DNA of 64,000 bases, taken from assembly GCA_035518375.1 (NCBI GenBank), contig DATIXQ010000107.1, positions 50,821 to 114,820 on the forward strand, in the 5' to 3' direction. This document shows, piece after piece, positions 1-9,107 of this stretch. The notes beneath the pieces were generated by a model, which saw only the letters and a list, made by a program, of their open reading frames with translations, had not been told where the DNA came from and made no database searches. This stretch comes from DATJLY01 sp035518375. GTDB lineage: Bacteria; Pseudomonadota; Alphaproteobacteria; ATCC43930; CGMCC-115725. Positions within the stretch are counted from its first letter, which is position 1; the number at the start of each line of letters is the position of its first letter. A program made the translations under genes and the position numbers.

Positions 1-2595
1 TGCGGCGCGATAGGTCGCACCATCAATGCGACCGCGGTAATATGCGTGGACCGCCGCCTCTGCTCGGGGGACGTCGGCCGGCTCTTTCGGAGCAACGGCG
101 CGCGCGAGATAAACCTGGTCGTAGGCACGCGTATCGGCGATGACGAAATAGTGCTGAGATGGCTGCGGACCGCCTTCGTGCGTCACCACGAGGCCCGACC
201 CGTCCCTTGCGACCTCCCTCCGGACCGTATCCGACGGCAGCGTCACGTAGTCGCTGACCCCGGCTATGTTCAGTACCTTGCGGAATCCATGTGAGCCGAA
301 GACGTCCTCGTCGTAATAGAGCCAAGGATAGCGCCGCCACGAAATGGAATAATTGGGCAGCACCTCCTTCATCGTTTCGAATTCGCCCACCGAGCTCAGC
401 GGGTACATATAGAGCGCATGGATCATCGGAAATCCGATCGTCACACCGGTGTCATACATTTCCGACGAATTATGCATGTTCTTGACGTTGCGGCCGGCGC
501 CGAGAAAATCGACCTGGTGCTCCGAGCCGAGCACCGCCATGACCCTTGCATAGGGATCGCCGAGCGCGGCGAGAATTCCGTCCTTGTTCTGCGGCAGATC
601 GTCATGTCCGGGGATGCGAAGGAAAGTCGCATCGACAAGATTCGCGACACGTTCGGCAAACGGCCGCACGCGAGCTTCGCGCAGATCCTGCGCCGAGCCG
701 GCGCCCTCCGCGCGAAGCTCGGCCATGTAGTGCGCCCGTACCGGCTCACTCAACGGCACATCGGCCTCGAACGCCATAAGCCGCCGGCGCAGGTAGGGGA
801 TGCTCGCGATCCGATCCGCAGGCGCGAGCGAATTCGCAAGCGAGGCAGAGATCGACTCGTAGAACCGGCTTGTTCGCGCGTCGAATATCAACCCGTGCCG
901 CGAATTTTCAGTCGTGATCGTCATCAACAGGACGACACCCGCGAATGCCGCCAGTTGCGCAGCGCCATTGCAGCCAAGCACGCGCCAATGGCCGCCGCGC
1001 GATACCGTTTCCGCCCACCAGCGCGTGCGGCGCAGAAAGACGAACGTCGCGTCGCTGCCGAAAGCGGCAATTACGATCACCGCGAGGCCGAGCCACGTTA
1101 GAAAACGATCAGGCGGGAGCAGATGCGGTGCCCACGCGAAGCGGTGCTCGGTGAATATCATCAGGCTCGACGCCGTACCGGGAATGGCCAGGAACATGCT
1201 GGCGCCGGCAATCACGAGGAAGCCGGTGACGACCCAGTTCGCATGGCGAAAACGAAACTCCCTGTAGAGCTCGGCCGCGGCGCCAAGCCCGACAACAACG
1301 AAGTCGAAAAGCGGAACTGGCAGGGTATATCCCGACTGGAGCGCGATCTTGCGACCGACGACATCCATCGTTCCTCCGAATTCGGCCGCGGCAATAGGAA
1401 CAAGATATGCGGCGCTGGCAAGCACAAACGCCATGCCGCTGGCCAGCGCAAGCACAATCACGCGGCCGCGCGATGATGCACGGCGCTCCGGCACGGCAAA
1501 GCAGCTCAGCGCGAGAACCGCGAAAACCGCGACCGAATAGATGGTGGCCTCGGGATGTGGCGCCATCAGATAGAACTGCGACGCAACAGCGACCCCGGCC
1601 CACGCTGCAGCGGTGAGGCTCCCGCTGCGGACCGCCTTCGCGAACGCGTAGAGCGCCACGGGAAGCACTGCATACTCGGTGACATACCAAGCGTTGTCCG
1701 ACGCCGCTGCTCGCAGAAAGAAGCCGTTCCCGGCGACGAAAACGGAAGCTACCGCAGTGGCGGCCCACCGCGACACCCTGACCTCACGCAGAAACAGATA
1801 GAAGAACCAGCTCGCTGCGACGAAGAAGCCGAACACCATCAGATAGACGATCTCGAAAAAGGAGCTCGCTTGCCACAGCGGCAAGACGTCGAGAAAGGAA
1901 ATCACGCTCAGAAGAATCGAGGCAAGTCCGGTTGGCACGTCCTGCGCGGCACCCCAATAACCGTGGTAAAAGGTGCTAAAGGAAGAGTAGAAGGCATTGA
2001 CGAATCCGCTCATCGCAAGCGACGCATCGACCAGATAAGTGATGCCGCTGCGGGTCGGGGCGCGGTCGAGATGGCTCGGCGAAACGCTGGTCACGAAGAG
2101 CCATTGGGCTGCGAAGACGATTGCGAACGGGACGACATATTCCTTTGCAACCCGGCGGTAATCATTGACGCGCGCCGTCAATGCGAATTCGCCCGCCGTC
2201 ACGACCGTGCCGGCGGTGAGAAGCATCACTGCGCCGGCAAGCGGCTCGAATCCGATCGCCATGATCACTGAAAGCAAAAATACGAAGATTCGGACGATGT
2301 CCGGCCAGTCCGAGCGGAACGCCCTAGTCGCGCGGCGGCCGGTCAAACGAAGCGCCGCAAAGATGCACGTCATCACAAGGCATGACGTGACAATCGTTGG
2401 AAGCATTGCGACAACAGGTGCGTGCGCACGGAAATCCGGCGACACCGCGTCCAATTGACGAATCCCAAACCACACGGAAAACCCGAGCGACGCCGCAAAT
2501 GCAACGCCCTCGCGAAGGCAAAGCGCGGCAAGACCTGCCGGACGCCGGGCGTCCAATAATGCTACGCCGCGCGCATCCCCAGGCTCCGAACCCAT
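1..2595 (-). CDS. Large polytopic membrane protein, paralog of the 5086-8100 protein (partial, runs off the left edge)
   Basis: The frame is open from an ATG at 2595 to the window edge (865 codons, C-terminus missing). Hydrophobic segments fill roughly the first 500 residues, followed by a soluble domain. It is clearly homologous to the 1004-residue protein upstream. Shared motifs include PHPEATIY in the membrane part, a QD-x-PTGL segment, SIPYLRRRL against SVPYFRRRL, and an RNVxNxHN stretch followed by GFPMxHALY. The architecture resembles GT-C type glycosyltransferases, but I recognise no catalytic motif, so that assignment is inference. The gene starts 7 nt after the stop of the GHMP kinase gene, so it is probably the distal gene of the block beginning at 8100. 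Confidence 0.8.
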   Translation of the reverse strand, partial: MGSEPGDARGVALLDARRPAGLAALCLREGVAFAASLGFSVWFGIRQLDAVSPDFRAHAPVVAMLPTIVTSCLVMTCIFAALRLTGRRATRAFRSDWPDIVRIFVFLLSVIMAIGFEPLAGAVMLLTAGTVVTAGEFALTARVNDYRRVAKEYVVPFAIVFAAQWLFVTSVSPSHLDRAPTRSGITYLVDASLAMSGFVNAFYSSFSTFYHGYWGAAQDVPTGLASILLSVISFLDVLPLWQASSFFEIVYLMVFGFFVAASWFFYLFLREVRVSRWAATAVASVFVAGNGFFLRAAASDNAWYVTEYAVLPVALYAFAKAVRSGSLTAAAWAGVAVASQFYLMAPHPEATIYSVAVFAVLALSCFAVPERRASSRGRVIVLALASGMAFVLASAAYLVPIAAAEFGGTMDVVGRKIALQSGYTLPVPLFDFVVVGLGAAAELYREFRFRHANWVVTGFLVIAGASMFLAIPGTASSLMIFTEHRFAWAPHLLPPDRFLTWLGLAVIVIAAFGSDATFVFLRRTRWWAETVSRGGHWRVLGCNGAAQLAAFAGVVLLMTITTENSRHGLIFDARTSRFYESISASLANSLAPADRIASIPYLRRRLMAFEADVPLSEPVRAHYMAELRAEGAGSAQDLREARVRPFAERVANLVDATFLRIPGHDDLPQNKDGILAALGDPYARVMAVLGSEHQVDFLGAGRNVKNMHNSSEMYDTGVTIGFPMIHALYMYPLSSVGEFETMKEVLPNYSISWRRYPWLYYDEDVFGSHGFRKVLNIAGVSDYVTLPSDTVRREVARDGSGLVVTHEGGPQPSQHYFVIADTRAYDQVYLARAVAPKEPADVPRAEAAVHAYYRGRIDGATYRAA

Positions 2596-2602
2596 CTCGT
2601 CA

Positions 2603-3631
2603 CTAGCGTACGAAGTCGCGATGGGACCGGGCGAAGCGGGAATAGCGCTCAGGCTCGTAGAGCACGATATGCGTGCCGCTCGACTCGAATTCGAACGGCA
2701 CCATGAGATACCTCTTGAGCGCATCGAGCACTTTTTGGCGGTCTCGAGGACGTACGAACAGCAGCACGAAGCCGCCGCCGCCGGCGCCCAGCAACTTTCC
2801 GCCAACCGCGCCGGCGCGCCGCGCGTCGTCATAGAGTTCGTCGATGAGCGGCGTCGAGATGGCCGGCGTGAGACCACGCTTCAACAGCCAACCCTCGTGC
2901 AATAGCTCCCCGAAGCCCGCAAGGTCGCGGCCGCTGACAAGGATGTCGCTGGCCCTCGACACAAGCTCGCGCATGCGATGAAGTGCTTCGGTCTGGGCCG
3001 GAATCGCGGCGATCTGCTGCTTCGCGACGTCGGACGCGGTGCGTGCGATGCCGGTATAAACAAGCATCAGATTGTCCTCAAGCTCGCGCTTCCTCAGGAG
3101 TGAAATCGGCATCGGCCGAACCTCGAAGCCGCCGTTCCGGTCGATCTCGATCAGGTTCAGTCCACCGAACGCCGTGGTGATCTGGTCCTGCACTCCCACA
3201 TCCTCGTGCAGCAGTTTCTGCTCCAGATGAATCGCTTCCCTGGCGAGCTGCTGCTTAGAGACGAGCATACCCTTCAAGGCATAGAGCGAATGGAGAATGC
3301 CGACTGCGAAGGCCGAGCTCGAGCCGAGCCCTGCACGCGCGGGCAGATCGCCATCATGGTGGATCTCGAGCCCCTCTTCGACGCCGAGATAGCGAACGGC
3401 TTCGCGCACCGCAGGATGCGCGATCTCGCCTGTCTCCTTCACGAGCTCAATGCGCGACCAGACGATTCGGTGCTTGTGCTCGAAAAACGGCGGATAGAAG
3501 CGGCAGCTCAAATGGCAGTACCGGTTGATCGAGGCCGCGAGCACCGCGCCGCCATGCTGACGGAACCAATCCGGATAGTCCGTCCCGCCGCCGAAAAACG
3601 AGATGCGGTAGGGGGTCGATGTGATGATCAT
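2603..3631 (-). CDS. GHMP kinase, D-glycero-D-manno-heptose 7-phosphate kinase-like
   Basis: This 342-residue protein has the GHMP ATP-binding motif ARAGLGSSSAFAVG near residue 95, an N-terminal PYRISFFGGGTDY substrate motif, and a C-terminal GGKLLGAGGGGFVL glycine-rich motif. The GGGTDYPDW start and overall length match the HddA branch, which phosphorylates heptose 7-phosphate at C1 in GDP-D-alpha-D-heptose synthesis; fucokinase-like sugar kinases are the alternative. The ATG overlaps the TGA of the upstream methyltransferase (ATGA at 3628-3631), indicating translational coupling. The later steps of the same pathway appear to be encoded at 19592-20791 as a phosphatase/guanylyltransferase fusion. 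No GmhA isomerase was seen in the window. Confidence 0.85.
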   Translation of the reverse strand: MIITSTPYRISFFGGGTDYPDWFRQHGGAVLAASINRYCHLSCRFYPPFFEHKHRIVWSRIELVKETGEIAHPAVREAVRYLGVEEGLEIHHDGDLPARAGLGSSSAFAVGILHSLYALKGMLVSKQQLAREAIHLEQKLLHEDVGVQDQITTAFGGLNLIEIDRNGGFEVRPMPISLLRKRELEDNLMLVYTGIARTASDVAKQQIAAIPAQTEALHRMRELVSRASDILVSGRDLAGFGELLHEGWLLKRGLTPAISTPLIDELYDDARRAGAVGGKLLGAGGGGFVLLFVRPRDRQKVLDALKRYLMVPFEFESSGTHIVLYEPERYSRFARSHRDFVR

Positions 3632-4935
3632 GCGTTCCCCAAGTACGGCACTGTCGTTGCGGCGTCTTTTATAACTTTCGGCGCTTCCGTCTCTTCCGGC
3701 TTCTGGGCGACGATCTCGATAGAGTACTCGGCCTCGGAAAGCATTTTGCGGACATCGTCAACGCGATATCCATCGTCGCAGCGGCGCCGGTAGACGATCT
3801 CCGCGCCCGGCAATATGCGCACGATAAGCGGCTCGAGCCCGATCGTGTCGGGGGGGTCGTCGCGATCCAGCAGAAAGTAATGTTTGTGATCGAGGCTCAC
3901 CTCCGAAGGCAATGTCGTCTTGCGCTCGAGGAGATCGCGGTCCGGTATGTAGAGTACGAGATAGCCGCCCGGCTTCAGGACGCGCCACCAGTTTTTCAGC
4001 GCCAGCGACGGGTCTTCGAGATGTTCGAGGAGGTGCGAGGAATAAACGAAGTCGAATGAGTTATCCTCCAGTGTGGCGAGCATATGCGCATCGCCATCCT
4101 CGACGTCCCAGCCTCGACAGTTCGGCGCAACGAGATCGCCACCATATCCCACGTCGAGCCCCTTGCCGGTGCAATAGGAGTCGAAGAAACCCTGGCGCAC
4201 ACGCCTCAACTTCGCCTTGCTTGTCTCCTTGACCATGACGGGCCGCGCGAGCCAGCGGAAACGAATGCCGTTGATGCGGTAGTACAACGTCGGCAGGTGC
4301 TTCAGGACCGCGATTGGAAGATGATCATTGCACCAAGAAATGAGCGTGTTCTCCAAAGACGCGCGCGCTGGCGGCGCGTCCACGGCGCTCGCACGTGCGA
4401 AATTGCTTTGCGTCTCCACGTTGAGGAGCCGCCCAACGCGAAGGTAGGCGCGCAGGATGCGCCCCCCACCGGACGTAAGTCTGAAGTTTTCACCCGTGCG
4501 TTCGATGAACCGGCCGCGCTGCAGCTCGAACAGTCGCTTGTCGAAAATTCGATCGAAGGGGACTGCGCTCATCAGGCGGGACTCGGTGAGGCCCCCGTCT
4601 CCGACGCGAAGCAAGGTTTCGAGAATCGTAAGTGTGATCGACCGGTCGATTGTCACCGGACCGACGAGCAGGTAGGCCGCGCAGAAGCCAAGAAAGCAGA
4701 GCGGCGCCGTGAGGCTGGCAAGGGCGTGGACTTCGGATGAGGAAAAGCGGCCCCCGAGCAGCAACCATGAAAGTAGTCCTGCGACGATGGCTGCCGCGAC
4801 AGCGAGCGCGACCACCTTGCTCGTCGCACCCGACACTAGGCGCAGTTGCGCGCCAACGATGTGCGCCGTGGCGAAAATGGCGCCGGCTGCGACGATAATG
4901 ACGACATACCACGTCAAATCGATGAGGATTGTCAC
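3628..4935 (-). CDS. Membrane-anchored class I SAM-dependent methyltransferase
   Basis: This is a 435-residue protein starting at GTG 4935. Three N-terminal hydrophobic segments (about residues 8-30, 38-60 and 72-92) are followed by a linker and a C-terminal Methyltransf_11-like domain. The SAM site reads LDVGYGGDLV, the acidic motif WDVEDGDAH, and the post-motif DFVYSSHLLEHLEDP with VLKPGGYLVLYIPD. The methyl acceptor is unknown; location in a polysaccharide cluster suggests a sugar or lipid-linked sugar at the membrane. The 150 nt upstream (4936-5085) hold no gene or clear signal that I can see. The ATGA overlap with the kinase gene ties the two in one operon. Confidence 0.8.
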   Translation of the reverse strand: MTILIDLTWYVVIIVAAGAIFATAHIVGAQLRLVSGATSKVVALAVAAAIVAGLLSWLLLGGRFSSSEVHALASLTAPLCFLGFCAAYLLVGPVTIDRSITLTILETLLRVGDGGLTESRLMSAVPFDRIFDKRLFELQRGRFIERTGENFRLTSGGGRILRAYLRVGRLLNVETQSNFARASAVDAPPARASLENTLISWCNDHLPIAVLKHLPTLYYRINGIRFRWLARPVMVKETSKAKLRRVRQGFFDSYCTGKGLDVGYGGDLVAPNCRGWDVEDGDAHMLATLEDNSFDFVYSSHLLEHLEDPSLALKNWWRVLKPGGYLVLYIPDRDLLERKTTLPSEVSLDHKHYFLLDRDDPPDTIGLEPLIVRILPGAEIVYRRRCDDGYRVDDVRKMLSEAEYSIEIVAQKPEETEAPKVIKDAATTVPYLGNA

Positions 4936-5085
4936 GCGATATCCCGCGAGGGGGGGCGAGAGAATTCGGAGAGTGCGGCGAGACCGCCGAGCGCCAGGGA
5001 CGTCACGAGCTACCCGCAGGTTTCAGCCATCACGTTCGCATAGTACAGGATGGGCACGCCTTTGCACACCTTCCAACGCCATTAG

Positions 5086-8000
5086 TTAGGTGCGACGTGC
5101 CCTTACTAAGACGGTCCAGCCCAGCCAGACGAGCACGGAGAGAAGCGTGCACTGTGTCCAGGCGACCTCGCCGAGGTCGCGATAGACGAACGCAACATAG
5201 TGCAACCCTCTCGGCACCTCGACAGCCAGAAACGCGTAGTTCGCCCGAAATACGGGAGCGGCGTTTTGGTCGACGTAGGATGACCAGCCCGGCAACGCCG
5301 CCAGATTGTACACAAGGACGCAAGTCGGGTCGGGACAAGACACCCACAGACCTATGCGGGGACCGGCAGTTCCGTCGATCCGGACCGACCCGCCGCGACG
5401 GGCGGGATTTTCTGCGGATTCGAGCCCAGCCACATCGACCGGCACCAGAGAATTGAAAGGCGGCGCAAGGATCGCGTCATGGCGATCCTTCATGTCGAGC
5501 AAGCTCTGGCGAATCGGAGCGATCTCCCGAGCATAGGCATCGGCCTCGTCCGCATCGATGTCAGGCTTGACGTAAAGCGCTCGGGTATCGCGCTCGACCT
5601 TGGCAATCGCGGCTGGATCGGCGCTGCCAACGACGCGGGCAAGATAAGCTGTACTATAGGCGCGCTCATCGCGCACAAGCTCGAACCCCGCGGTGGAGCT
5701 CATCGCATGGCTAGGCAAGAGCCTCAGCCCGCTGTCCGCCCGACCGAGCGCCCGGGAAAATCGCTCATTCTCCTGCACGAGATAGGTGCCGACTCCGGCA
5801 ATATTGAGGAGTCGCCGAAAATCCGGGTTGTCGACAAGCTCTTCCGGCGGATGAAGCCATTGGACTGGCCGGTCGGCGGTCTTTGAGCGGTAGCCCGGAG
5901 CGACCTCAATCCAATGCCCGAATCGGGCGGGTTTATCCGCTGGAAATACATAGAGCGCATGCACCATGGGAAAGCCGACATAACCCCAGGTGTGATACAT
6001 GATGCTGTTGTTGTGCGCGTTCGGCACGTTTCGCGCCGCGCCCCAGAACCAGAACGGCCGGTCGGGACGGAAAAACGCCATCACGCGCTGGTAGGGATCG
6101 TCGAGCGAGGCGAGATAGGCGTCGATGTTGAAGGCGCCGGGAGCATCGGGCTGCGTCAGCCGCGCATAAGCGTCGTCGATGATCGGCGCCGCAGCAGCCG
6201 CGAGGGGCCTAACGGATGCGTTCGGAAGATCTCTCGCAGACGAATAGCCCGGCGGGAGGAGCGCGCGATAGGCTTGCCAGGCGGGATCGAGAGGATGGTT
6301 CGACATCAGCCGCTCGGATTCCACGAGGCGACGCCGAAAATAAGGAACGCTCGCGATCTGGTCCTCGGGCGTAAGGGAATTTGCGAGCGCGGCGTCCAAG
6401 CTCTCATAGACCGGCCTTCTGTGCCGTTCGAGCACCATCGCATGGAGCACCGGACCCGAATTCCACGTCACGACGGCGACGAACCCGATCAAGCCCAGCG
6501 CCACGGCGGCAGCACTACGCAAGGCGGTTGACCGTGTCGGCCAGCGCAGCCGGGCGGCGAGCTTCGCGGCCGCCTCGACACCGAAGGCCCCCACTACCAT
6601 GGCACTGAAGCTCAACCACGTCAGGATCCGATCGGGCGGCCACAAATGCATTTTCCACCCGGTCGTGTCACGGACCAGATTGTAGACGCTCGCTGAGACC
6701 CCCGGAAATCCGAACGGTACCACGGCGCAGCCGACGGCGAGACAGCCAAGGAAGAATGGATTTGCGCGTCCCTCGGCGCGCAAGCGGCCGAGTTCGAGGA
6801 ATGCGCCGACCAGAAGCAAGGCCGTTTCGGCAAGCGAGAGAGGAAGCCGGTAGCGAGCTCCGACGTCGCTGATCTCGCCGACAACCGCAAAGCTGCCATT
6901 GAGAACGTTTGCGAGCATTGGCCCCATGTATGCAGCGCTTGCGAGGAGAAAGAATCCCGCCGCGACCGCGCACATGAGAATGGCGGAAGCACGGCCTCTG
7001 CCCGCTTCGGGAAGCGCGATATGCGCGGCCCCGATCACTCCAGCAACGGCGGCGGCATAGATCGTGGCTTCGGGATGAGGCTCGAGGATGTAGAAGGGGC
7101 TCGCCATCGCGAGACCGGCACAGCAGGCGGCACCGATGCTGCCATCCCGCAGCGCGACGCGCAAAGCATAGATCGCCGGCGGCAAAGCGAGGTACTGCAT
7201 CAGGAACCAGGCGCCGTCGACCTGGAGAACGTAAAGGAACGGCTTGTTGCCGGCGATGAAGCAAAGCGCGGCGACGAGGCTTATCAGCGGCCGGATGCCA
7301 CAATCGCGCAGCACGAGATAAAGGAAATACGCGCCCAGGACGTAGGCGCAAAAGATGATGAGCGAGAGCGACTTGAAGAAGGCGCTCGCCTCCCACAATG
7401 GAAATATTTTCAGGAAGCTGATAAGGCTCATCGGCAAGGAAACGAGGCCCGTCGGCTCGTCCTGCATCGCTCCCCAATAGCTCGCGATGAACGGGCTGAA
7501 AGAGAAATGGTAGCCATTCACGTGGCTTCGCATCGCGAGGCTGTAAGCTGCCATCAGCGTCTCTTTGCTGCGGACGGCGGCGACATCGAGGTCCCAAGGC
7601 GACACGGACGGAAGCAGAAAAGAATACACAACGGCGATCGCGGTAAGCGGGAAAAGCCGCTTGCCGGTTCTGGCCAGCCATTGCGCAGGTTCAGCCGCCG
7701 CGCCCGCCTCCCAGAAGCGGAGTCCCGCGACGGCGAGCACGAAGAGAATCGCCGCGCCAGCCAATGAGACGGCGCAGGCGAGGACGGCGATAAAGAACGC
7801 CGCGGCGCGGGCGAGAGCCGCGCCCAAGAGAGGCCGATGCCGCGGAATGGCGAGCAGCGATATCATGAAAACGCACACACACGACGCGAAGGCTTCCACG
7901 ACGGTGGGGACGTAAGCGCCAACGGGCACGTGTGAGGCAAAATCGGGCGCAACCGCGCGCGCCTGCTCAATCGAGAACCAAACCGAGAATCCGACGCCTG

Positions 8001-8100
8001 CAAGCAGCGGAAGAGCAATCGCCAGAACGATTTGCAGTCGAATGCCGAGGGTCCCGCGAAGCGCTTCGCGCGACCTTCTCATTACGCTTGAGACAATCAC
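5086..8100 (-). CDS. Giant polytopic membrane protein (1004 aa), polysaccharide-associated
   Basis: Starts at GTG 8100, with ATG 8082 as an alternative. The N-terminal half is a series of hydrophobic segments beginning at residues 24-44 (LQIVLAIALPLLAGVGFSVW); a large soluble domain covers about residues 560-970, and a final hydrophobic segment lies at the C-terminus (CTLLSVLVWLGWTVLV). The topology resembles YfhO-like and other GT-C proteins that transfer sugars from polyprenyl phosphate on the outer face of the membrane, but I see no diagnostic motif and leave the function open. It is a paralog of the protein at 1-2595. It is divergently placed from the GT2 gene at 8281, sharing a 180-nt regulatory region. 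Confidence 0.8.
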   Translation of the reverse strand: MIVSSVMRRSREALRGTLGIRLQIVLAIALPLLAGVGFSVWFSIEQARAVAPDFASHVPVGAYVPTVVEAFASCVCVFMISLLAIPRHRPLLGAALARAAAFFIAVLACAVSLAGAAILFVLAVAGLRFWEAGAAAEPAQWLARTGKRLFPLTAIAVVYSFLLPSVSPWDLDVAAVRSKETLMAAYSLAMRSHVNGYHFSFSPFIASYWGAMQDEPTGLVSLPMSLISFLKIFPLWEASAFFKSLSLIIFCAYVLGAYFLYLVLRDCGIRPLISLVAALCFIAGNKPFLYVLQVDGAWFLMQYLALPPAIYALRVALRDGSIGAACCAGLAMASPFYILEPHPEATIYAAAVAGVIGAAHIALPEAGRGRASAILMCAVAAGFFLLASAAYMGPMLANVLNGSFAVVGEISDVGARYRLPLSLAETALLLVGAFLELGRLRAEGRANPFFLGCLAVGCAVVPFGFPGVSASVYNLVRDTTGWKMHLWPPDRILTWLSFSAMVVGAFGVEAAAKLAARLRWPTRSTALRSAAAVALGLIGFVAVVTWNSGPVLHAMVLERHRRPVYESLDAALANSLTPEDQIASVPYFRRRLVESERLMSNHPLDPAWQAYRALLPPGYSSARDLPNASVRPLAAAAAPIIDDAYARLTQPDAPGAFNIDAYLASLDDPYQRVMAFFRPDRPFWFWGAARNVPNAHNNSIMYHTWGYVGFPMVHALYVFPADKPARFGHWIEVAPGYRSKTADRPVQWLHPPEELVDNPDFRRLLNIAGVGTYLVQENERFSRALGRADSGLRLLPSHAMSSTAGFELVRDERAYSTAYLARVVGSADPAAIAKVERDTRALYVKPDIDADEADAYAREIAPIRQSLLDMKDRHDAILAPPFNSLVPVDVAGLESAENPARRGGSVRIDGTAGPRIGLWVSCPDPTCVLVYNLAALPGWSSYVDQNAAPVFRANYAFLAVEVPRGLHYVAFVYRDLGEVAWTQCTLLSVLVWLGWTVLVRARRT

Positions 8101-8173
8101 CGCCCCTCTCGCCTCCTGCGCCGGGCGCGAGTACCGATTGATTTCAATGCCGCAACCGCATCTGCTGGTTTAT

Positions 8174-8203
8174 TTGTCTCCCTTTTAGCGCGGGTTCTAT
8201 ATC
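8174..8203 (+). promoter_or_regulatory. Possible sigma-70-type promoter for the GT2-led operon
   Basis: TTGTCT (8174-8179) and TATATC (8198-8203) are separated by 18 nt, in a locally AT-rich part of the divergent 8101-8280 region. The start codon at 8281 lies 78 nt downstream. The match to consensus is moderate. Confidence 0.35.
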
Positions 8204-8238
8204 CATTCCGATGTTGCAGTGGAAATTTTTCGCTTGTT

Positions 8239-8255
8239 CACGTCGCTGTAACGTG
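8239..8255. promoter_or_regulatory. Inverted repeat CACGT-N7-ACGTG upstream of the GT2 gene
   Basis: Perfect 5-bp arms (8239-8243 and 8251-8255) lie 26 nt before the TTG start at 8281 and downstream of the putative -10. A short palindrome here could be an operator, but 5-bp arms are also expected by chance. Confidence 0.25.
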
Positions 8256-8280
8256 CAAGGAAGCGTGAAAGGGGGCTCCG

Positions 8281-9057
8281 TTGACTGCACCGTCACAGGC
8301 TTTGCGCAGAGAAACCGAAGAGCTGGACATCGAACCGCAGGCGTCGGTGCGTGCGGAGTACTTCTCGAAGCGAATCGCGTTGCTACTGCCGACGCTGAAC
8401 GAGAATCTGGGGCTGCGGGCCGTTCTACCCAAAATCGACCGCTCCGTCGTCAGCGAAGTGATCGTCGTCGACGGCGGTTCGACCGATGGCACGATCGAAT
8501 ACGCCCTTGCCAACGGGCTCACGGTCGTGAGCCAGATACGGCGCGGGCTCCATTTCGCGATCTATGACATCGGCCGCGCGTGCCAATGCGACTACGTGAT
8601 TGAATTCAGTCCAGACGGCAATTGTCCGCCGGAGCTTCTTTCCCTGATCGTCGCCAAGCTTCGCGAGGGGTACGACATGGTCGTGGCCTCACGCTATCTC
8701 GACGATGCCGTGTCGCACGACGATCATCCAATCTCGGCGTTTGGGAATTGGCTATTCTCGCGGCTGATGCGGCCGCTGGCGAAGTTCCCGATAACCGACG
8801 CACTGACGATATACCGGGGCTATAACCTCGACATCCTATTCGACGAGGATTTCGCCTTCTATCTCAATGGACCCGTGCTGGAGCCGCTCGTAACCGGTAT
8901 CTGCGCCCTCAAAAACCTCAATGTCATTGAGATTCCGGGCGAGGAGCCGAAGCGGATCGGCGGTGTCACCAAGCGGTCCATTATCTATAATGGGTCGCTC
9001 GTCCTGCTGATGATCGTGCGGCTCTATATACGGAAATTCCTCCGCCTACGAGTCTGA
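8281..9057 (+). CDS. Family 2 glycosyltransferase (DPM1/polyprenyl-phosphate type)
   Basis: A 258-residue GT-A protein. It has IALLLPTLNENLGL at the start of the fold, VIVVDGGSTDGTIEYA for nucleotide binding, FSPDGNCPPE as the DxD-like region and SRYLDDAVSHDDH downstream, which resembles dolichol-phosphate mannosyltransferases rather than chain-extending GT2s. Start is TTG 8281, chosen because AAGGGGG lies a few nt upstream and no in-frame ATG precedes the conserved fold. Family enzymes transfer a sugar from a nucleotide donor to polyprenyl phosphate on the cytoplasmic face, and a UPF0104 flippase-like protein follows two genes downstream. It heads the plus-strand block. Confidence 0.85.
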   Translation: MTAPSQALRRETEELDIEPQASVRAEYFSKRIALLLPTLNENLGLRAVLPKIDRSVVSEVIVVDGGSTDGTIEYALANGLTVVSQIRRGLHFAIYDIGRACQCDYVIEFSPDGNCPPELLSLIVAKLREGYDMVVASRYLDDAVSHDDHPISAFGNWLFSRLMRPLAKFPITDALTIYRGYNLDILFDEDFAFYLNGPVLEPLVTGICALKNLNVIEIPGEEPKRIGGVTKRSIIYNGSLVLLMIVRLYIRKFLRLRV

Positions 9058-9107
9058 GGCACGCGCGCGGCCGGGCGCAGTCCAAGGCAGCACCGAACGG
9101 AACGCTC

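Noticed and set aside
8239..8255. Operator of known family
   Set aside because: Arms are only 5 bp and match no regulator I can name, so I list it at low confidence and do not make it a finding.
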